From Stieleria neptunia (GTDB lineage: Bacteria; Planctomycetota; Planctomycetia; Pirellulales; Pirellulaceae), in the NCBI RefSeq assembly GCF_007754155.1, contig NZ_CP037423.1:5238865-5302864 (forward strand): DNA of 64,000 nt, in the 5' to 3' direction. The notes under the pieces were generated by a model, which had not been told where the DNA came from, did no database searches, and was given only the letters and a program-made list of their open reading frames with translations. The translations under genes and the position numbers were made by a program. This document shows, piece after piece, positions 44,956 to 53,605 of the stretch. Position 1 is the stretch's first letter. Each line of letters starts with the position of its first letter.

Positions 44956-45052
44956 TTGGTGCCACCCACCAAACCTGTGGGGCAACGAAATCATTGCCCT
45001 TGCTCGCAGAGCAGCAGGCTGGTCGCACAGACTGCACGCGGTGGGTGGCGCC
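44956..45052. repeat. Inverted repeat GGTGCCACCCACCAA, copy A
   Basis: TTGGTGCCACCCACCAAA (44956-44973) is matched by GTGGGTGGCGCCA (41 bases short of the end, 45041-45053 region) in inverted orientation. A related pair is at 50945-51045. The remainder of 44803-45389 contains short AT-rich repeats (CCTATAAGTCCTATTTGTCC around 45091) and GGCAAAACAA duplications, with no gene I can support. Confidence 0.5.
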
Positions 45053-45389
45053 ATTCATCAATTCATCCATAGGACGAATAGGACAGATGCGACCTATAAG
45101 TCCTATTTGTCCAATTGGTCCCATTGCACGATTGTTCCCCCATCCTCGGAGCAACGGCAAAACAATGGTGGCAAAACAATTCTCGGCTCTGATCGTTTTG
45201 CCCCCATCGTCTTGCCCATCGTTCGCTGTCCAGTCGAGCAACAAAGACTGACAACTGATGGTGCGGCGGTTGCATCGACCGAGGCGAGTTTGCAGCATCG
45301 GTTAGGCGGTGTCTCCGGCGGGCACACACCTCGGCCGTTGGCCGGCGTTGGTTGCCCACCGCGGTTTCTTGCGGACGACGCGGCCCGGG

Positions 45390-46073
45390 CTAATCGTCCG
45401 CCAACAACCAGTTGTAATTCCAGACCGGGTTGCCGCATTCGACACAGGTTTCCCCGTTGTCCAACACGCCGCCTTGGCAGCTGCCACAATCCAGGATGCC
45501 GGGTAGCAAGAACGCTTGATGGTCACGTTGTTTGGCCGCCTGCTGGGTCGCACCAAACGCGACCGCGACGACGATCCGAACCGCGGACGGCATCAGTTGA
45601 TAAAGCACCAACGGGGACTTGCGGGCTTCCGGATAAACCTTTTCCAGGCAGCTTGCGAAATGACGCCGACGGCCATCTTCGTCCAGTTGCATGTACTGCC
45701 CCACACGCTCGGTAATCGGGCCGTTGCCGAAGCTGCCGCCCAGCCGTAGTTCACCAAGCCAACTGCGGATCCAGTCGACATCGGTGATAAAGCCCGACGC
45801 AGCGGCAAACTCGGCCGCCTCGATGATCTGCCAAATGTCGATCTCCGCCTTGGCGTTGTATTCGCTTTGATCAAGCGAGAGCGGAATGCACATCGAGTCC
45901 ATCCCGAAATAACGCTCCACGTCCAGATGAATCCGGTGAAAAACCAAGTCGCGAACGGTGTTCAAACCGGCCGAAAGACTTTCGACAATCTGAATCCCAC
46001 GACCCGATCCGACGAGCTGATCCAAGACGGCCGCAGATTGAAGATGTCGGGATGAATGATGTGCACTGGACAT
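45390..46073 (-). CDS. Hypothetical protein with C-terminal zinc knuckle
   Basis: 227 residues from ATG 46073, which has GGAGG about twelve bases upstream; a GTG ten codons earlier is less likely. Residues 1-185 are mostly helical (QIVESLSAGLNTVRDLVFHR, IIEAAEFAAASGFITDVDWI) with no known domain. The C-terminus has CGSCQGG and CVECG, a four-cysteine knuckle of the DnaJ/rubredoxin-like type, followed by NPVWNYNWLL. No signal peptide or membrane segment. I do not recognise the family; the intact frame and ribosome-binding site argue for a real gene. Neighbours (PEP-CTERM, sulfatase) give no clue. Confidence 0.65.
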   Translation of the reverse strand: MSSAHHSSRHLQSAAVLDQLVGSGRGIQIVESLSAGLNTVRDLVFHRIHLDVERYFGMDSMCIPLSLDQSEYNAKAEIDIWQIIEAAEFAAASGFITDVDWIRSWLGELRLGGSFGNGPITERVGQYMQLDEDGRRRHFASCLEKVYPEARKSPLVLYQLMPSAVRIVVAVAFGATQQAAKQRDHQAFLLPGILDCGSCQGGVLDNGETCVECGNPVWNYNWLLADD

Positions 46074-46229
46074 GTTCGCTTCGTCCTCCTTCGTTGACCC
46101 CACTATAGCGTTCCGAAAACGCTTCGACGATCACGATTCGAAGTGAAATGAAGGCGAACCGAAGAAAGCGTTCAAACCGCACACGCGAGTGTCCGGTTCC
46201 GCACGGTACAGGCCGCGCGCGCCGGCCGG

Positions 46230-47999
46230 TCAGGGTTTCTCCGCATCAATCACGGCGTGCGCCGTGCGATCGCCGACGACAAAGTAACCGAGTGGGTTTT
46301 CCGCTTTGTCGGTGATCAACCACACGGCTCCGGGGCGCGATTGCAGGGGCTTTCGCCAACCGGATTCCAACGTCCCAAACGACTTCGGTTTGCCATCGCG
46401 ATCCATCCAGAACACTTTCACCGGTTGGTCGCGACGATTGGTGAACACGACGCTGAAGGGATTGCCGTCGGGCTTCGACGCAGGCACGGCCGATTCCGTT
46501 GCCGGATGCCACCTCAGCTTCGCCAGCGCCGCGTCACTGGGCGCGACATAGGGGGCAAACTCGGCGGGCGCGAGCGCTCGCAAGCGGTCGAGGTGTGCGG
46601 CGTGCTGGGGATCCTCGGCAAGATTCGTCCACTCGTAAGGGTCGGCGTCGGTGTCGTACAACTCCTGGTCGCCGTTGTCGTACTGGACCAATCGCCATCG
46701 TCGTCCGCTCAGTCCATAGTTGCCGGGCCGATTGAGATGGGTGATCGAGACGTGCGGCCACTCGGCTTCCGCGTTCTCCAGCAGCGGAATCAGCGAGGGT
46801 CCGTCGTTGGACGCTTTCGGCGGCAAACCGGCCAATTGGGCCAGCGTCGGGTACAGGCTGAGTAGATTGACCGGCGCGTCGCAAACGGTGTTTGCCTTGG
46901 TACCGGCCATCAAACCCGGCGTCCCTGGGGGAACCCGGATCATCAGCGGGACACGGGTGCAAGCTCGCCAACCCGTGTACTTTTGCCAATGCTGCTTTTC
47001 ACCCAAGTGCCAACCGTGATCGCTCCACAGCACGACGACCGTGTTGTCTCGGTGCGGTCCGTGCTGCAGTGCATCGATGACCCGCCCGAGCATCTCGTCG
47101 GCAAACGAAATCGATGCCAGATACCCCTGCAACGCTTGCTTCCATTGGTCGTGTTTCAGGATGTGTTCGAAGTATCGGTTGGGGCCGCGTCGCTTTCCCG
47201 CCGGGGGCAAGTCTTCCAAATCGTCTTCGCGATAACCCGGCGGCAATTCAATGCTCTCCAGGGGAAAGCGATCAAAGTATTTCTTGGGGACGAACCAAGG
47301 CTCATGCGGACGATAAATGCCGCACGCCAAAAAGAACGGCTGGTCATGTTGTTTGCCCAGTTGCTCGCCGACCCACTGCGACACCAAATAGTCTCCGCCG
47401 AATTCCCGGTCCGAAACATCCAGCGGCCCCCAATCGGTTTCTCGGTACTGCCAAGGCCCACCGACGGGCAGGCTGACGGGACGTTTTTCGGGATACAGCG
47501 TGCGGGGGAACGGGTCTTCGGTTTCCTTGGGCGGGAAATACTGGTCCCAAGATTGTTGATCAATGAAGTAGTGAAGCAGCTTTCCCGATCCGGCAGACCA
47601 ATAGCCGTGCCGGGAGAAATACTTGGGCAGCAATTCCGCTTCGGGCAACAACTCGCGCATCTTTTGGCCGTTGTCGTACAGCCCCGACACGTGCGGCGAG
47701 ATCCCGGTCATGATTGCGGTCCGCGACGGATTACAGGCCGGCGCGGGACAGTGGGCGTTGGTGAACAAGACCCCGCTTTCGGCCAACCGATCGAGGTTCG
47801 GGGTTTTCGATTGCGGGTGCCCGCCCATGCACCCGATCCAATCGTTCAGGTCATCGACGGCGATAAACAGAACATTGGGGTGCTCATTCTGCGGCACATT
47901 CGGCGGCACATTCGGCGGCGCGGCGACGCAGCGGTTCGGCACGCCCCCAACCGCGGTGGCGACCAGCGAGAGTGCCGTGATCAAAAAGCGATGCATCAT
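46230..47999 (-). CDS. Type I sulfatase with VHL-like C-terminal domain
   Basis: 589 residues from the double ATG at 47999/47996. Signal peptide (HRFLITALSLVATAVGGVPN), then the sulfatase core: VLFIAVDDLNDWIGCMGGHP with the metal-binding D pair, formylglycine cysteine C89 (APACNPSRTAI) and LWSDHGWHLGEKQHW. The whole resembles the iduronate-2-sulfatase group. Residues about 512-589 form an extra domain: FSVVFTNRRDQPVKVFWMDR, then FGTLESGWRKPLQSRPGAVW and NPLGYFVVG, which matches the beta domain of the von Hippel-Lindau protein. The sulfatase part should desulfate a glycan outside the cytoplasm; the VHL-like part may bind ligand or protein. Transcribed divergently from a PEP-CTERM gene. Confidence 0.9.
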   Translation of the reverse strand: MMHRFLITALSLVATAVGGVPNRCVAAPPNVPPNVPQNEHPNVLFIAVDDLNDWIGCMGGHPQSKTPNLDRLAESGVLFTNAHCPAPACNPSRTAIMTGISPHVSGLYDNGQKMRELLPEAELLPKYFSRHGYWSAGSGKLLHYFIDQQSWDQYFPPKETEDPFPRTLYPEKRPVSLPVGGPWQYRETDWGPLDVSDREFGGDYLVSQWVGEQLGKQHDQPFFLACGIYRPHEPWFVPKKYFDRFPLESIELPPGYREDDLEDLPPAGKRRGPNRYFEHILKHDQWKQALQGYLASISFADEMLGRVIDALQHGPHRDNTVVVLWSDHGWHLGEKQHWQKYTGWRACTRVPLMIRVPPGTPGLMAGTKANTVCDAPVNLLSLYPTLAQLAGLPPKASNDGPSLIPLLENAEAEWPHVSITHLNRPGNYGLSGRRWRLVQYDNGDQELYDTDADPYEWTNLAEDPQHAAHLDRLRALAPAEFAPYVAPSDAALAKLRWHPATESAVPASKPDGNPFSVVFTNRRDQPVKVFWMDRDGKPKSFGTLESGWRKPLQSRPGAVWLITDKAENPLGYFVVGDRTAHAVIDAEKP

Positions 48000-48362
48000 C
48001 GTAGCGTTCGTCCAATTCAGTGATTTCGACGTGTTGGCGTGCCCGCAAAAATTCGTCCGCGGAATCGGTGGATCGGATTCATCGCACGACGGGGACCGAG
48101 ACGGCATCTTACTACGTTTTTCGCGAAGCAAACGGTTTGAATAATCGCCGTCCATTCAGATCGCGTTGCGGTCTACTTAAGGGCGGGGCCTTCAATCGAT
48201 TCGGCGAATATTGGTGTCGCGTGCGTTGTCTGCGATTCGTTTTTGACGATCGGCGAGGTCCATTTCGATCCCGAGATCCCCGGCGTGCGGAAAGTTGCAC
48301 TGGCGTGATCTCGCCTTGTATACTGGGTGGTCTCTAACTGGTTCACCCGAGGATTTACATCA
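48000..48362. other. Divergent promoter region, sulfatase / PEP-CTERM gene
   Basis: The 363 bases between the divergent starts must hold both promoters. I see no gene and no strong palindrome; TTGCAC...TATACT near 48294-48320 (TTGCACTGGCGTG..., TATACTGG) has the right look for a plus-strand sigma-70 promoter 45 bases before the PEP-CTERM start. Confidence 0.4.
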
Positions 48363-49061
48363 ATGAGAAAGTTTGCTTTTGTGACGAGTCTGTTGTTCGC
48401 GCTGACCCAGGGAGCGTCTTCGCACGGCGCCCGGGTCAGTACCATTTTGACGCTTGATGCGGCGACACCGACCGTGAACACGCTGGATTTATCGTTGTCG
48501 GCAATGGGCTTCCCACTCGGCGCTTCCGCGACGGAGTTGTCGGGCACGATGAACGCCGAGATCGAAATCGATTTTGCGACCGGAGTGATCTCGTCGCTGA
48601 ATTTCACCGGCGGCACGATGTTCGGCAGCGAGTGGAGCATGGCTGGCGTTCCGACCGGGAACCCCACTAATCCCACCGAGACGATGACGTTGGTGGGGGC
48701 GGGGACGACTGCGACAGCCGACACGATTCCCGCATCGAGCGACGTTGACGGGGGTAACTTCGATGGAACCGAACACTTGATTCCGCTGACCGGAGGAACG
48801 GTCTCACCGGTGGGCGTGACGCTGGCCGGGACCGACATCAACGGGGGCGGAACCGGGACGCTGACGGCCACCAAGAACGGCGATCAGTACGATTTGTTCT
48901 TCAGCATGGACATCGTGGATTCCGAAACGCTTGACGCTGGTGACTTGGACATCACCGGAACGCTCGTCGCTCGCGGCACCGTGACAGCGATCCCCGAGCC
49001 GACCGGTGCGTTCGCACTGATGGTCGTGGTCGGCGGCGTCCTGGTTCGTCGCCGACGCTAA
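48363..49061 (+). CDS. PEP-CTERM exported protein
   Basis: 232 residues from ATG 48363; signal peptide MRKFAFVTSLLFALTQGASS. The body is a beta-rich, Thr/Gly/Asp-rich domain (LSGTMNAEIEIDFATGVISS, IPLTGGTVSPVGVTLAGTDI) without a family I can name. The C-terminus is a compact PEP-CTERM tail (AIPEPTGAFALMVVVGGVLV then RRRR), one of the shortest anchors in the window. Export and exosortase processing are expected. An inverted repeat (49096-49154) follows the stop, between this gene and the convergent DUF1559 gene. Confidence 0.85.
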   Translation: MRKFAFVTSLLFALTQGASSHGARVSTILTLDAATPTVNTLDLSLSAMGFPLGASATELSGTMNAEIEIDFATGVISSLNFTGGTMFGSEWSMAGVPTGNPTNPTETMTLVGAGTTATADTIPASSDVDGGNFDGTEHLIPLTGGTVSPVGVTLAGTDINGGGTGTLTATKNGDQYDLFFSMDIVDSETLDAGDLDITGTLVARGTVTAIPEPTGAFALMVVVGGVLVRRRR

Positions 49062-49095
49062 GGAACTTCGGAACAATCAGTGACGGGAATTGAGT

Positions 49096-49154
49096 GTGGG
49101 ATAGGCTTCCAGCCTGTCGTTTTCGCCATGACAGGCTGGAAGCCTATCCCACTT
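49096..49154. repeat. Dispersed inverted repeat type 1, between convergent genes
   Basis: Arms 49096-49118 and 49130-49154 (GTGGGATAGGCTTCCAGCC... and complement) pair perfectly. Same family as 8538 and 22818. Position between stops at 49061 and 49248 fits a bidirectional terminator. Confidence 0.75.
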
Positions 49155-49247
49155 CTTGTTCCGACGACGCTTTCGCTTCCAGGCAAAAAGAAACCTCGCC
49201 CGCTGATGGCGGACGAGGTTGTGAAGATCGATCGGTTGCTTTCACCG

Positions 49248-50510
49248 TTACTGGTTCAGCTGTTCCTCGATGGTTTCGCTGGCGTCACGTGTGCCCAGAG
49301 CACCCCACAATCCGTAGTTGCTCTCGCTGCCGGGAAGCGAGGAGATGGGGAACGAATTCCCGCTACGCTGGACACAGACCGTTGGCAGCTCGGGATTACC
49401 GCCGTCGACGCTATCGGTCATGAAGATCACGGCACCGTCGCCCATCAACACGTGAGCACCACCGGTATGACGACTCCCCGCGGTTGAGATCACTCCGGAG
49501 TGATTCCCATCGCTGCCGGTGTTCACGCAATTGGCATTGTTGGGTGGCAGCATGGTGTGCATCGCGGAGTAATAGGCTCGTGAATCCGCCCAACGAGCGT
49601 GCTTTGACTGCGACAAGGAGGAGCGAACGTTTGCAGTTTCATCGTAAAACTGGGGGCGTTCCGGATCGATGTGAACCCCCTCTTTGCAACGCGCCGGAAT
49701 CAGGATGGTGTTGTTGGGATTCGCCATGTCACTGATATTCCGGACGAAGTCTGCTTTGACCTCACGTTTGCCGCCCGAAGTGCAAACTTCAGCGGCAGCA
49801 ATGGTGTTGGAGAGACCATCCAGAACGTCGCGGAACTTCATCTCATTCCGATTCCAGAAGAATCCACGCTGCGCGGCACGTGCACGTTCAACCGCCCAGT
49901 TTTCGTCCCGGTTATTGCGGTTGCCGAAGAAACCATAGTCGTTGACACCACCGTTGTGAGACCGGTCGGCCGCGTCGCCGAGTGAAGCAGCGTAGTTCGT
50001 CCGTGCCAGCTGGCCGGGGCCGCGAGCCTGCCCCGGGTCACTCGGGCAACGGAATGCCGGAACCTGGGTCACCCAAGGAACGTACCGCGTTTCCCAGGGG
50101 CAGGGTCCCATCGGAAACCAAACGCCGCCGGTCGCTTGCACGCTCTGGCCGGGAGTCGCCTGGGTGCTGGGGTTCGAGATCGAATCCCACAACGCTTGCT
50201 GCTCCATGTAGGGAAGGATGGGAACCAACCAGCTGAGGAAAAGTCGGTTGCAGTCTTGCGTTCCGTTGGGAGTGGACGGAGTCCGCGCCGTACCCGTTCC
50301 GTTTGTCGGAATCTGCTTGAACGCGGTGTGATAGTTGTGAATCGCAAGCCCAATCTGCTTGAAATTGTTGCTGCACGACATTCGCCGTGCTGCCTCGCGG
50401 GCTGCCTGAACAGCCGGAAGTAATAAGCCAACCAAAATGCCAATGATGGCGATGACGACCAACAGCTCCACCAATGTGAAACCCTGTCGCGTAGAACGAC
50501 GCATCTGCAT
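49248..50510 (-). CDS. DUF1559 prepilin-like protein
   Basis: 420 residues from ATG 50510, with GGAG about seven bases upstream. The N-terminus is a type IV prepilin-like methylation/cleavage site and helix (RQGFTLVELLVVIAIIGILV), then the DUF1559 signature (LLPAVQAAREAARRMSCSNN...KQIGLAIHNYH). Later typical blocks are FRCPSDP, TNYAASLGD and the C-terminal H-x-G-G-A-H-V-L-M-G-D-G-A-V element. DUF1559 proteins are expanded to many copies in planctomycetes and have been linked to surface or pilus-like structures; the exact role is unknown. The gene stands alone with its own upstream region. Confidence 0.93.
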   Translation of the reverse strand: MQMRRSTRQGFTLVELLVVIAIIGILVGLLLPAVQAAREAARRMSCSNNFKQIGLAIHNYHTAFKQIPTNGTGTARTPSTPNGTQDCNRLFLSWLVPILPYMEQQALWDSISNPSTQATPGQSVQATGGVWFPMGPCPWETRYVPWVTQVPAFRCPSDPGQARGPGQLARTNYAASLGDAADRSHNGGVNDYGFFGNRNNRDENWAVERARAAQRGFFWNRNEMKFRDVLDGLSNTIAAAEVCTSGGKREVKADFVRNISDMANPNNTILIPARCKEGVHIDPERPQFYDETANVRSSLSQSKHARWADSRAYYSAMHTMLPPNNANCVNTGSDGNHSGVISTAGSRHTGGAHVLMGDGAVIFMTDSVDGGNPELPTVCVQRSGNSFPISSLPGSESNYGLWGALGTRDASETIEEQLNQ

Positions 50511-51343
50511 ACCAGACTCCAGAGAAAAGAACATTACATAGAATAGAGGAAGAGTTTCCCCCGCAAGAGCGATGCTAACCGTTTTCTCACCTCCTGTGGC
50601 CAAAAACTTGCCAAAATCTTCATTTTTAACGATACCTGACCACTCCACTCCTACGGCCACCCCCGAATCCGCCGCTTTGGTGAGTGTCGATGGAAGGGGT
50701 GCATGCGGAACGCCTCGTTTTCCGGCCGCACAGCTCGCCAAGCGTTTCTCCGCGGCCGCGCAGCAGCGGAGAACCGAAAGCCGGTGGCGGTTTCCGCGTC
50801 AGGCCCGAAATGAGGATGGGGGCAAAGCACGAGTGGATTCGGCTCAGCGATTCCTTGGCTCGTGACATCCAGCAATGGAGAGAATTCGCGGGCGGCCAGC
50901 TGGTCGCCGACTGCCGATCGGGCTGACGATTGGTGCCACCGACGATTGGTGCCACCCACCAATTGCAGTCTCTTCGAGGCACCGCCTAATTTGCTAGCGG
51001 CACAATCCGCGTCGCCCCCGCCACGTTTAGTGGGTGGCACCAATTGGGAGTCACGGGCACGTCGCTTCCGCAGCACGAGTCGGTTGTTTCCGACGCGGCA
51101 GATTCATCAAGCGCAGAAAAAAAGCGAGCATGCGAATGCTCGCCGGAAAAGTGAATTGCCCGTCAGGAGAAGTGTACCGAGAGCCGGATTTGCAAACGCG
51201 GTGGCTGCAGACTCAGCTTCCGCCGCCGCCGCCGGCGCTTGGCGGGCGCTTGGCGGGCTGCTTGGCGGGCTGTGCGTCAATGGTTTCTTCGCCGCGCCAC
51301 CAGGAAACGGCGTGCGTCGCACAAAACCATCCGCGATGGCGGA
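50511..51343. other. Intergenic region with repeats
   Basis: No gene supported. It holds TCTCCGC/GCGGAGA palindromic blocks (about 50738-50772), the inverted GGTGCCACC repeat (50925-51045), and a short tandem array of GCGCTTGGCGG-like 11-12-mers (51235-51268). Several long open frames here overlap on both strands and are GC artefacts. Confidence 0.45.
50925..51045. repeat. Inverted repeat GGTGCCACCCACCAA, copy B
   Basis: GACGATTGGTGCCACC is tandemly duplicated (50925-50940 and 50941-50956) and continues as CCACCAATT; the inverted partner GTGGGTGGCACCAATT is at 51030-51045. Same arms as 44956-45052, different spacer. Confidence 0.55.
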
Positions 51344-51529
51344 CTATTCCGTGACGTCCGAATCCATGTCTTCTTCCATCTGTGCTTCGTAATCTTCTGC
51401 TTCTTGCTCAATTTCAGCTTCCGAGCGAGTGTCTTCGATGACGGTGTTTGTCTCGCCGCAGCCGACCGCTGAGATCGAAAGGATGGAGGCGCAGAAGGCA
51501 AACATGAATGAATAAATCAGGCGTGACAT
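51344..51529 (-). CDS. Small acidic lipoprotein
   Basis: 61 residues. Basic start and hydrophobic stretch (MSRLIYSFMFAFCASILSIS) followed by the lipobox AVGC with C24 as the lipidated cysteine. The mature part is only 38 residues and extremely acidic (TRSEAEIEQEAEDYEAQMEE then DMDSD), probably one helix. Small acidic lipoproteins like this are frequent in planctomycetes and lack known function. It is isolated, 249 bases from the end of amt on the same strand. Confidence 0.7.
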   Translation of the reverse strand: MSRLIYSFMFAFCASILSISAVGCGETNTVIEDTRSEAEIEQEAEDYEAQMEEDMDSDVTE

Positions 51530-51679
51530 TGCGATTGCTCGTTCGTGAGAGAAGGAAGTGTAGGGCTGATTTGAAACCCTACTCTCTCTCGAATTGTCCT
51601 GTCATGCAAGTAGTCGGTCATCAATTTCTACCTCGAACGGTCGACATTGACCCACCACCTACCCCCATAAAATACCCAG

Positions 51680-51706
51680 ACCCGGGCATGTAAAACACGC
51701 CCGGGT
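51680..51706 (-). terminator. Terminator of amt
   Basis: ACCCGGGC / GCCCGGGT form an 8-bp stem that can extend inward through TGT/ACA, about 70 bases past the amt stop on the minus strand, followed there by CTGGGTATTTTAT. The AT-rich tail is imperfect but the hairpin is strong. Confidence 0.6.
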
Positions 51707-51777
51707 AACTGGGATCTTCTGGCCCAGGCAAGAGCCGAGAAGTTTCAATAGGTCACGACGGTGTCGTTACAGCAGTC

Positions 51778-53148
51778 TCACGCAGTTTCGAAACCGTTGT
51801 AAGCCGCCATACCGTGCTCGCTGATATCCAACCCGAGGGTTTCTTCTTCCAAGCTGACTCGCACACCAAGGGTGACTTTGAGCAGTCCGAAGACGATTGC
51901 GGAGAAGGCGAAGGCAAACCCGCCGATGGCCAAGGTGCCGATCAGTTGGGTCATGAAGCTGTGACTTGAATCGAGGGAGAAGATGCCGACGGCGATGGTG
52001 CCCCAGATGCCGCACACACCGTGGACGGAAATCGCACCGACCGGATCGTCGATCTTGATCTTGTCGAATCCGAGGATCGCGACGACCACCAACAGTCCGG
52101 CGATGGCACCGATCACGATCGCCGATCCTTCGCCGACGGTGTCGGCACCGGCCGTGATTCCGACCAGACCGGCCAGGATACCGTTGAGAGCCATCGACAC
52201 GTCGGGCTTCTTCAACAACACGTAGGAGGCAACGATCGAGGTGATTGCACCCGTGGCGGCTGCAAGGCTGGTCGTCACGAACACGTAAGAGACTGCTTTG
52301 GGGTCAGCCGAAAGAGCCGAACCGCCGTTGAACCCGAACCAACCGAGCCACAGCAAGAACACACCGATGACGGCCAAGGGCATGCTGTGACCGACGATCG
52401 GCTTGATGCCGCTTTCGGTGTACTTGCCCGTTCGCGGGCCAAGGATCAGGACGCAAGCCAACGCCGCGAAGCCGCCGAAGGCGTGCACGATGCTGGATCC
52501 GGCGAAATCGTAGAAGCCCATTTGATCCAACCAGCCGCCGCCCCACTTCCAGCTACCGATGATCGGGTAGGCGAAACCGACCAACAGGGTCGAGAACAAC
52601 ATGAAGACGGGAAGCTTGACACGTTCGGCAACGGCACCCGAAACGATCGTTGCAGCGGTCGCCGCGAACATCGCTTGGAAGATGAAGTCACCCCACCAGG
52701 TGTAACCGGCGTTGTAGTCCGCGGTGGTCATGCTGACGTCGTTGAGCGATTGCCCAAACCAGCTGCCCATCGCGAAGTAGCCATTGAAGTCGCCGGGGTA
52801 CATCGCGTTGAAGCCCCAGCAGGCGTACAGCAGGATTCCTGTGCAGACGATCCAGACGTTCTTGAAGATAATGTTGACCGCGTTTTTCTTCTGCGTCAGA
52901 CCCGCTTCCAGTGTGGTGAAGCCGAGGTGCATGATGAACACCAGGGCGGCCGAAATGCAAATCCACAAGTTGTTCACTGCGAAGACGGCATAGCCATCCG
53001 AGGCGACGTACTCTTCAGACGAATAGGCGCTTTCCGCTGCGACCTCTTCGGCTTGTGCCAGGACCTCGGGAGTGAACGCGGCGCCAAGGCATAACGCCCC
53101 GGCAAAAAACAGACCCGTGAGCAATGGTGCTCGCATTAACTTAGACAT
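51778..53148 (-). CDS. amt: Ammonium transporter
   Basis: 456 residues from ATG 53148, with a cleavable signal (MRAPLLTGLFFAGALCLGAA). Eleven further hydrophobic segments follow with Amt-family landmarks: GDFIFQAMFAATAATIVSGA, FAGSSIVHAFGGFAALACVL (first pore His), LLWLGWFGFNGGSALSADP, and DPVGAISVHGVCGIWGTIAV (second pore His). The C-terminal tail (LEEETLGLDISEHGMAAYNG) is the regulatory segment that contacts PII proteins. It conducts ammonium across the inner membrane. No glnK gene is next to it in this window. A minisatellite lies about 460 bases upstream of its start. Confidence 0.95.
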   Translation of the reverse strand: MSKLMRAPLLTGLFFAGALCLGAAFTPEVLAQAEEVAAESAYSSEEYVASDGYAVFAVNNLWICISAALVFIMHLGFTTLEAGLTQKKNAVNIIFKNVWIVCTGILLYACWGFNAMYPGDFNGYFAMGSWFGQSLNDVSMTTADYNAGYTWWGDFIFQAMFAATAATIVSGAVAERVKLPVFMLFSTLLVGFAYPIIGSWKWGGGWLDQMGFYDFAGSSIVHAFGGFAALACVLILGPRTGKYTESGIKPIVGHSMPLAVIGVFLLWLGWFGFNGGSALSADPKAVSYVFVTTSLAAATGAITSIVASYVLLKKPDVSMALNGILAGLVGITAGADTVGEGSAIVIGAIAGLLVVVAILGFDKIKIDDPVGAISVHGVCGIWGTIAVGIFSLDSSHSFMTQLIGTLAIGGFAFAFSAIVFGLLKVTLGVRVSLEEETLGLDISEHGMAAYNGFETA

Positions 53149-53605
53149 TCGATTCCAAACCTTCTCGAAATTAGGAAATTTGCTGAGCGGTCCCGGGGGA
53201 TTGGGGACTCTCACTCACTTGTTCAGCCAGTGACCAGACCGAGACGCCGGGAACTCCTACCTGGGCCATCTTTCACGATGCTCAAGAGTCGAAAGCGTTC
53301 TCAAATCTGTGGCATGCACATCGGAAGCACCGAGTTGGCAACTGGCGGACCAATGCCTAAAGTGACCGTCTGACCAGAAGCGCAAACCCTTTGATGGCAA
53401 ATACTTAAAAAACTTTCAAAAACGCGGAAAATCATTCAAGCCAACTAAACACATGTTTCAATGCTCATCCCGTGTGCAGACGGCCCGGCGGATGCCAGTT
53501 TTGTGAGCACGTCCGTGGAGGCGTGTTTGCGACTCCAGGTCGGGGCCATTCCTGTCGAGCCCAGGCGTCGCTGCAGGCACCAGACGGCGGCCTCGACGAG
53601 ACGGT
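53149..53605. other. Upstream region of amt
   Basis: No gene supported. The part next to amt should contain its promoter; I looked for a sigma-54 -24/-12 element on the minus strand and did not find a convincing one. AT-rich sequence at 53395-53450 is the most promoter-like stretch. Confidence 0.35.

Noticed and set aside
53149..53420. Sigma-54 promoter upstream of amt
   Set aside because: Nitrogen control would make it likely, but no TGGCAC-n5-TTGC element was found on the minus strand.
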